A stretch of DNA of 64,000 nucleotides from Anabas testudineus (taxonomy: Eukaryota > Chordata > Actinopteri > Anabantiformes > Anabantidae), in the NCBI RefSeq assembly GCF_900324465.2, contig NC_046616.1, forward strand, positions 22,253,095 through 22,317,094, in the 5' to 3' direction. Shown in pieces: positions 58,741 through 64,000 of this stretch; position 1 is the stretch's first letter, and each line of letters starts with the position of its first letter. A program made the translations under genes and the position numbers. Under the pieces are notes generated by a model. That model was not told where the DNA came from and made no database searches. It saw only the letters and a program-made list of their open reading frames with translations.

Positions 58741-61700
58741 TTACACACGATCCACCACGTAGCTCTCATACGGATGACCCAGCAGTCTCTCTATTTCAGA
58801 CTTAGGAACCACCCAACACCTGCTAAGGTGGCGTTTCCCCACTGTGTCTTTAAGCGTCTTGTCTTGCAAAGTGACTGGCACGTGCTCTGAATCCCACCTC
58901 AGGATCCCCTTGTCTAAAACTTTCTCTGTATTAGCCCGGTGAGCATCCCCAGCCACATGATCCTTCACCACCATTACAGTCATGTCAGCATGCTGAAACT
59001 GGCCTGTAGGCAGAAAAGGGACATCAGGATTAGAAACAAATCTAACTACAGTTACTAAGTACTGTACTAATACTGCATATTTTTGGATTCAGAACACTGT
59101 TGTAGCTGTTTAAGGTAGAGATACAGTAGTTTTGGATGATGACTGATGGAGTACAAAGAAAGATGAAACCTAAAGTCCGACACACGTATCTGTGCTAATT
59201 TCTTGGGGATTAATCTCTAATTTTTAATGAAATACAATAAATAATAATCATCATCTCTTTAGGTCTCAAACAAAGAAACCATCTATAATGTTTAAAGAGG
59301 AAATCTTACTTTGGTAGACGTGCTAAAAACTCACTACTTTTTATGTATTGTACTAAAGATTTGCATTTATGACCTTAATAAAGCTTAATAAAAGGTACTA
59401 TACTTGATTAGTAGTATTTTCTTTCCAACAACACTGGATTGTTACCGCGATGTAAAAGAAAGAAACATTTTACCTCTAAACTTCTAAGATGGTTTAATTT
59501 AAACTATTCAAACTGGCAATTTATTATAAACAGGTCTGATCAAAGTCCAAATGTGCAGATCCTCTAGGGTGGGGAGGGGTTTGTATCTGTATATAAAACA
59601 ACTTTAAACAAACTATCAACAGTAGTATGAAAGGATGAAAGGCCATGTGGCCGTTAAAATAGAATTTACAGACTCTTACATGTGAAATACTGTCATACAG
59701 CTGAAAGTCCTCTCAAATACTAATAACTACTACTTTTGATCATTTGCTCCTTCTAAGTGCACTTTGCTAAGTGCTGCAGTAATAAACTGGTATGTGCATT
59801 ACCCAGCAATCCTTGGGTTGAGGCAGAAAGCCCCCGACCATCTGCGATGTAGAAACCCAGGTGAGCCATCTGTAGGTAGCTAGGGTGTTTATAGCGGTGG
59901 AACAGGACTAGGAAGCGCACATCATTGGCCAGCTCAATCCAGCAGTTCCAGTGGTTGTCCACAGTAACTGTCACACCCTGCCTTGTCACAGACCCCTGCT
60001 GATTGATGGGAAGAGTTTCCCGCCCTTCTCCTTCCACCACTACAGCATCCAGAGAGAGTGTGACCATGATGTCACCAGAGCCGCCTGTGGCTGAGGAGAT
60101 GGTGAGCTGGTCAAAGTAGGTTCGGGGGCGGTCTTCTAAACCATGCTTGGAGGGAGCCCCCATCAGGTGACCATCCACAATGATCCCTTAAAGAGGAAGG
60201 AAACCCATGTTCAGTGTACACGTGTCATTTTTGACATTCAATATTATTGAATGCATACCTCTCTCTGGGTCCTCTAACAGTCTGAGGACATCATTAGCGC
60301 TGCCATCTACTGTGAAACACAGGTTCTGATGGAGCTTTGGCAGCTGGATGACAAAATGGGGATCTCCATCAACTACAACACAAAACACTGGTCATTAATA
60401 TGACATGTCTACATGAAACATGCAACTTCTTATATTTATAATCATAATGATCCTTAACCTGATGAGGAGAAGACCCCGATGGTACTCAGTCTGGATGTAG
60501 ATTCTAAAAGCACAAGACATTCAATAAAAGGACAGTTTCCCTCTATCCCAAGAACTGAAACCAGTCACAGGATGTATTGCAAGCTGGATTTCTATAGTTA
60601 TTTATATGTCATTTAACCCCTGCAGCTGTAAATAACACTGAATGCTTACCAAATGACCCTGTATCTGCAGTGTCATCCCCTAGAAATGAAGCAGACACAT
60701 ATTTTACAAGGAACCAATTAACAGCTGTAGTAGAGTTTATAAAGAGGAAATAAAACATTTAAACTTACAGGTATCATAGTTGAGGTCGTAGTCATAATCA
60801 TAGGTAGCGTCATAGTCTGAGAAATGAAAGACAATAGAAGTGAGAAACTAGAGAACTAGAGACTACTAGAGAAACTGGAGATATTGTGCTTCCCCCCCCC
60901 CCCCCCCCTTTTTTTTTTTTTTTTACTGCAGACAACATGATATGAAGTATTAAAAGCTACTTACCTTTTACAAGGTCAATATCTATTTCATAGAGGAGAC
61001 AAAAATGTAATTAACTGATGACTGATTGAGCCCAAATGCTGCAATATACTGTAGTTGATTATCATGGTAAATCATAATTAAACAACTGTCAAGAGTATCA
61101 CAGTCAATTCTAAAGAGGATATTTTGCTGAAAATACATAATAAATGTAGGACTTGCAATGGACTAGTTTTACGTTGTGGTATTAGGAGTTTGAAAGCAAT
61201 TGATTAGAGTATATCATCCACTAGTGCATTTAAATAGATTTATAACAGGTAAAATGCAAAAGCATTAAGAAGAAGAAGAGGAAGTACAGTTTTACCTTTC
61301 CTCTGAATCTGAATGGAAGTAGAGACATCTAGTGGAGAGATAAAGAACATTAAATTCAGCTAGCAACTAGTTGGGACACTGGAATGATTTATTTGATTGT
61401 AAAGGATTGATTGTAAATTTGACTTTATGAATGTCAGACAAAACCTACCCAGAAGCCCTGCTGCCTCCCATAGTCGTGGTCCGTCTGTTACACCAGGCAT
61501 AGGAGAAAAGGTGGCTGATACCAGGGTGGCAATACTCAGATCTTTGCCACCACCTGAGTTTGTGTTGTTGTGTTCCACATCCGGCGCCGAGGCCGGGGTC
61601 AGAGAAGTGAGCGGAGACAACAGCTCGGGCGGAGCACTCGTGGTTTCAAGCTGAGGATCATCTGGAGCAGATGCTGTGCTATTCTCTGCCTCTACCGGAG

Positions 61701-63888
61701 AGAGAGTTGTCTTTCCTGTGCTGAGCTGCGAGATAAGAGGTCTCACGGGCACGGGTGCAGGGTCAGTTCTGACTGAACTCAGTGGAGGTGTGGTAGTAAA
61801 TGCTACCTCAGGAGCAGTTGTTGTTTTGGTGGCATTGGGGTGATGGGTGGATACTTTTCTAGGTGCAGGGGGTGGGGCTGTTTTTAGAGCATTATGTGGG
61901 AATGTAGATATCTTTCCAGCAGGAGGAGGAGAGTTCGTTTTAGAGTCATTCTGGGAACGAGTGGGCTTTTTTCTGAGTAAAGGTGTTTGGGCTGTTTTGA
62001 TGGAGCTGGGACTTGAGGTGGTAGTTCTTTTCTTAGATGGAGAAACTAGAGTTCTAGCTGTGGACTCTGTGGTGATTCTTTTTTTAGTTTGTGGTGTATT
62101 GTGAGGTGGCTGAGGAGGGTCTGGTTTTGTTTTGTTAGGCCTGGAGTTAGAAAGTGAACTATGCTTCTTTGCAACACCAGAAGCTGGTATTTTGATAGAA
62201 GCTGTAGCTGTTGTAGCTGTGGTAGCTGTGGTGGATGGTTTTGCAGTTGTTTGTGTTTGAGCTGCTACGTCTACATCTGGCTTAACTACAACTAAAGATG
62301 TGACTGGTGTTACAAAGTTATATTTTAGGGAGAGGTTGGTGGCCTTCTCTGCCAGTAACCTCTGAGCTGCAGGGTCAGTGCTATTCAGTTTGGCTAGTAG
62401 CAGCTCTTTGATGGTGAAATATGCCCAGAGACGATGCACAAAGCTGGAGATCCCTTCTAAACCGTCTGAACAGTCAGCAGAATCTTCACTGCCATTCGGC
62501 TTTTCATGGGAGATCAGCACATCATTCTCCAACTTCACACGCTGCTTTGAATCAGTGGCAGACATCGACACCTTCAAGTCCTTAACCCCTGGTTTAACCC
62601 TCCCAGCCACAACCAACTCGGAGCCTTGGAAGTAGTTTGGGAACACTGAGCGTGTGATGTCGAACGCCTGATCATCCAGGTAGGACAGCTGGATGTCCGA
62701 TAGCAAAGGGCTGGCTACTTCATCATAGAAGCCCTTCAGCTGCAAGGCTGCATCTGCATCTTCATACACCATCCTAGCTACACCTCGGTTATCCAGAGCC
62801 AGGCGTTTCAGAAGGAGGAAGTCTGCATCATCTCCAAAGGCAAGACCAAACAGAGAAGCTGCGCCTAAAGTCTTCTTGGCATTGTTAAGGATGGTGTCAC
62901 CAGCTGTTACCCCAATGGTTGCCTCGCCATCAGTGAGGAAAATTATCAGAGGGACGCGACGGGATGACAGGTTGATAGAAGAGCCAGAGGATGGTGGGTT
63001 GATGAGTTGGGCAGCTGAGAGCAGAGCTGCATTGATATTGGTCCCTGATACAAGACAAGAACAATGCAGAATATTAGTGTCGAAGGTGGTGTGCAAACAC
63101 TAGAAGAAGAAGTTATTGATCAACTTTTACTACAATGCAACAGCTCAGACAATATCTCATTTCAACTGACATCCTTCCGCAATAATCATCTTCACATAGT
63201 CTTTAGCATCTTGTACGTTCTGACGAGTTGCCCGCACTGTTCGGCCTTTCTTCCAGGTGTGAACTTTGTCTGAGAAGGTGATAATGTTGAAGTGATCCCC
63301 CTCTCTCAGGTCCCCAAGGATGGTACACATGGCCTGCTTGGTCTACTGACAGAAATGACTAGAATTATTGACAAAAAACTGTATAATGTATAATCTGTAA
63401 CCGAATAATGTACCTTAAATGTTCTTTATCTAAGAACTTTAGCTATTAGTCCATGAGGCTTTGAACAAGGTGTTCACTTTACCTGTTTTATCTTGGTGCC
63501 TATCATTGAGCCACTGACATCAATGACAAATATGACATCCTTAGGAACCACAGGAAGTCCTCTGGGAGCAAAGTAATGTACAAAGTAGCCATCATACACC
63601 TGTGAGAGAGTGAGGACACAAAAAAATGTTAGCAAAAGACTCGTTTTGCTGCAATCAACAACACAGTGATAGACATACATGTGTATTAGATGAGCCAGAA
63701 ATAAAAACTACTCACGACCTGGATATCACCCATGGGGTCTCTGAGGTCCACATCATACTGAATGATGAAGTCAGCATCAAGACCTTTGGAGGAAATGCTG
63801 CTCTGCTGTTGCAATGTGGGACTGTAGCAAACTCGAGCACATCCAGTGCTCCGCTCAATGTGAGTGGAGGCGGGGGCGTCTTTATCAC
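58741..63888 (-). CDS. itih6: Inter-alpha-trypsin inhibitor heavy chain, ITIH6-like (3' 12 exons, 5' end outside window)
   Basis: A secreted matrix-associated heavy chain. Visible exons on the reverse strand: 63888-63719, 63599-63483, 63342-63171, 63044-61449, 61328-61296, 60982-60965, 60816-60769, 60679-60650, 60503-60459, 60372-60259, 60186-59803, 59003-58741. All junctions keep frame, giving about 995 residues. The first exon is the end of the VIT domain ([20 protein letters not shown]). A VWA domain follows with the metal-site DVSGSM (exon 2) and [10 protein letters not shown], then the family block [20 protein letters not shown]. The 1.6 kb exon then encodes a long Thr/Pro/Lys-rich linker. 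Five tiny exons (18-48 bases) lead to the C-terminal domain, starting [12 protein letters not shown] and ending [15 protein letters not shown]. The long Pro/Thr linker and the X-linked neighbourhood in human (ITIH6, GDI1, ATP6AP1) favour ITIH6 over ITIH5, but this is not certain. Confidence 0.88.
60893..60926. repeat. Poly-C/poly-T tract
   Basis: About 16 C are followed by about 15 T on the plus strand, in an intron of the ITIH gene. Read on the transcribed strand it is A-rich then G-rich. It is a likely sequencing-error spot. Confidence 0.85.
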
Positions 63889-64000
63889 CTGCAGGGCAAG
63901 AGCAACTTCCAAGTGAAAGCCATGTAAAAGCAGTTCAAATGGTTTAGGGAACAATCTCATGTAACAATGTTTCCAGTAAAGGGGTGGGGGACAGGGACAT

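Noticed and set aside
61427-62104. Plus-strand frames across the ITIH linker exon
   Set aside because: They are antisense to a well-supported coding exon with splice sites and family motifs on the other strand.
63712-63960. Reading of the rightmost ITIH exon as [18 protein letters not shown]
   Set aside because: The correct phase, fixed by joining to the next exon, reads [14 protein letters not shown]...FIIQYDV, which matches the VIT domain. The proline-rich version is out of frame.

Overview
The window looks like nuclear DNA of a ray-finned (teleost, probably percomorph) fish. Its vertebrate genes have short GT-AG introns, the intergenic DNA is AT-leaning with many CA/GT, GATA and GGAA microsatellites, and the dispersed repeats (Tc1-like transposon remains, short TIR elements, a repeat with 'taagtaaaagta' and 'cttccacca' ends) are typical of teleosts. 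There is no operon structure, CRISPR array or prokaryotic signal, and I saw no retrovirus-like or other virus-derived element. Gene names come from comparing translated exons with human proteins I remember; no database was searched.

Layout, left to right. A Src-family tyrosine kinase contributes only its last coding exon and 3' UTR (307 to about 3050). mical1 runs forward from a likely non-coding first exon near 3.5 kb, with 23 coding exons from 7531 to 20580. After a repeat-bearing spacer comes camk1g (11 coding exons, 26288-31835), ending in a prenylation box. A 5.8 kb gap with a Tc1 remnant and other repeats leads to g0s2 (one coding exon, 37648-38013). taf8 follows (8 exons, 39301-42696). 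It meets cimap3/pifo (pitchfork; 5 exons, reverse strand, 44318-43080) tail to tail. cimap3 lies downstream of atp6ap1, which is on the same reverse strand (10 exons, 49487-45519). atp6ap1 is head to head with gdi1 (11 exons, 51358-55498), which has a long 3' UTR. The right edge holds the 3' 12 coding exons of an inter-alpha-trypsin-inhibitor heavy chain gene, best matched to itih6, on the reverse strand (63888-58741, 5' end outside the window).

Joined exons keep frame through every internal junction. The complete models give MICAL1 of 1277 aa, CAMK1G 438 aa, G0S2 121 aa, TAF8 308 aa, CIMAP3 186 aa, ATP6AP1 446 aa and GDI1 447 aa. All are close to the human lengths except MICAL1, which is longer in its linker. 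Two neighbour pairs recall human neighbourhoods: camk1g-g0s2 (human 1q32) and atp6ap1-gdi1 (human Xq28). The genes do not form a single pathway. They cover actin oxidation and Rab binding (MICAL1), Rab recycling (GDI1), V-ATPase assembly and acidification (ATP6AP1), calcium signalling (CAMK1G), lipolysis control (G0S2), basal transcription (TAF8), cilium disassembly (CIMAP3) and extracellular matrix (ITIH).

I did not find a new biological system. The most useful observations are a perfect 14-base RFX X-box upstream of the ciliary gene cimap3, a CLEAR (TFEB-type) site just upstream of atp6ap1, a possible retained intron that would remove the membrane anchor of camk1g, and a degenerate protein repeat in the ITIH linker.
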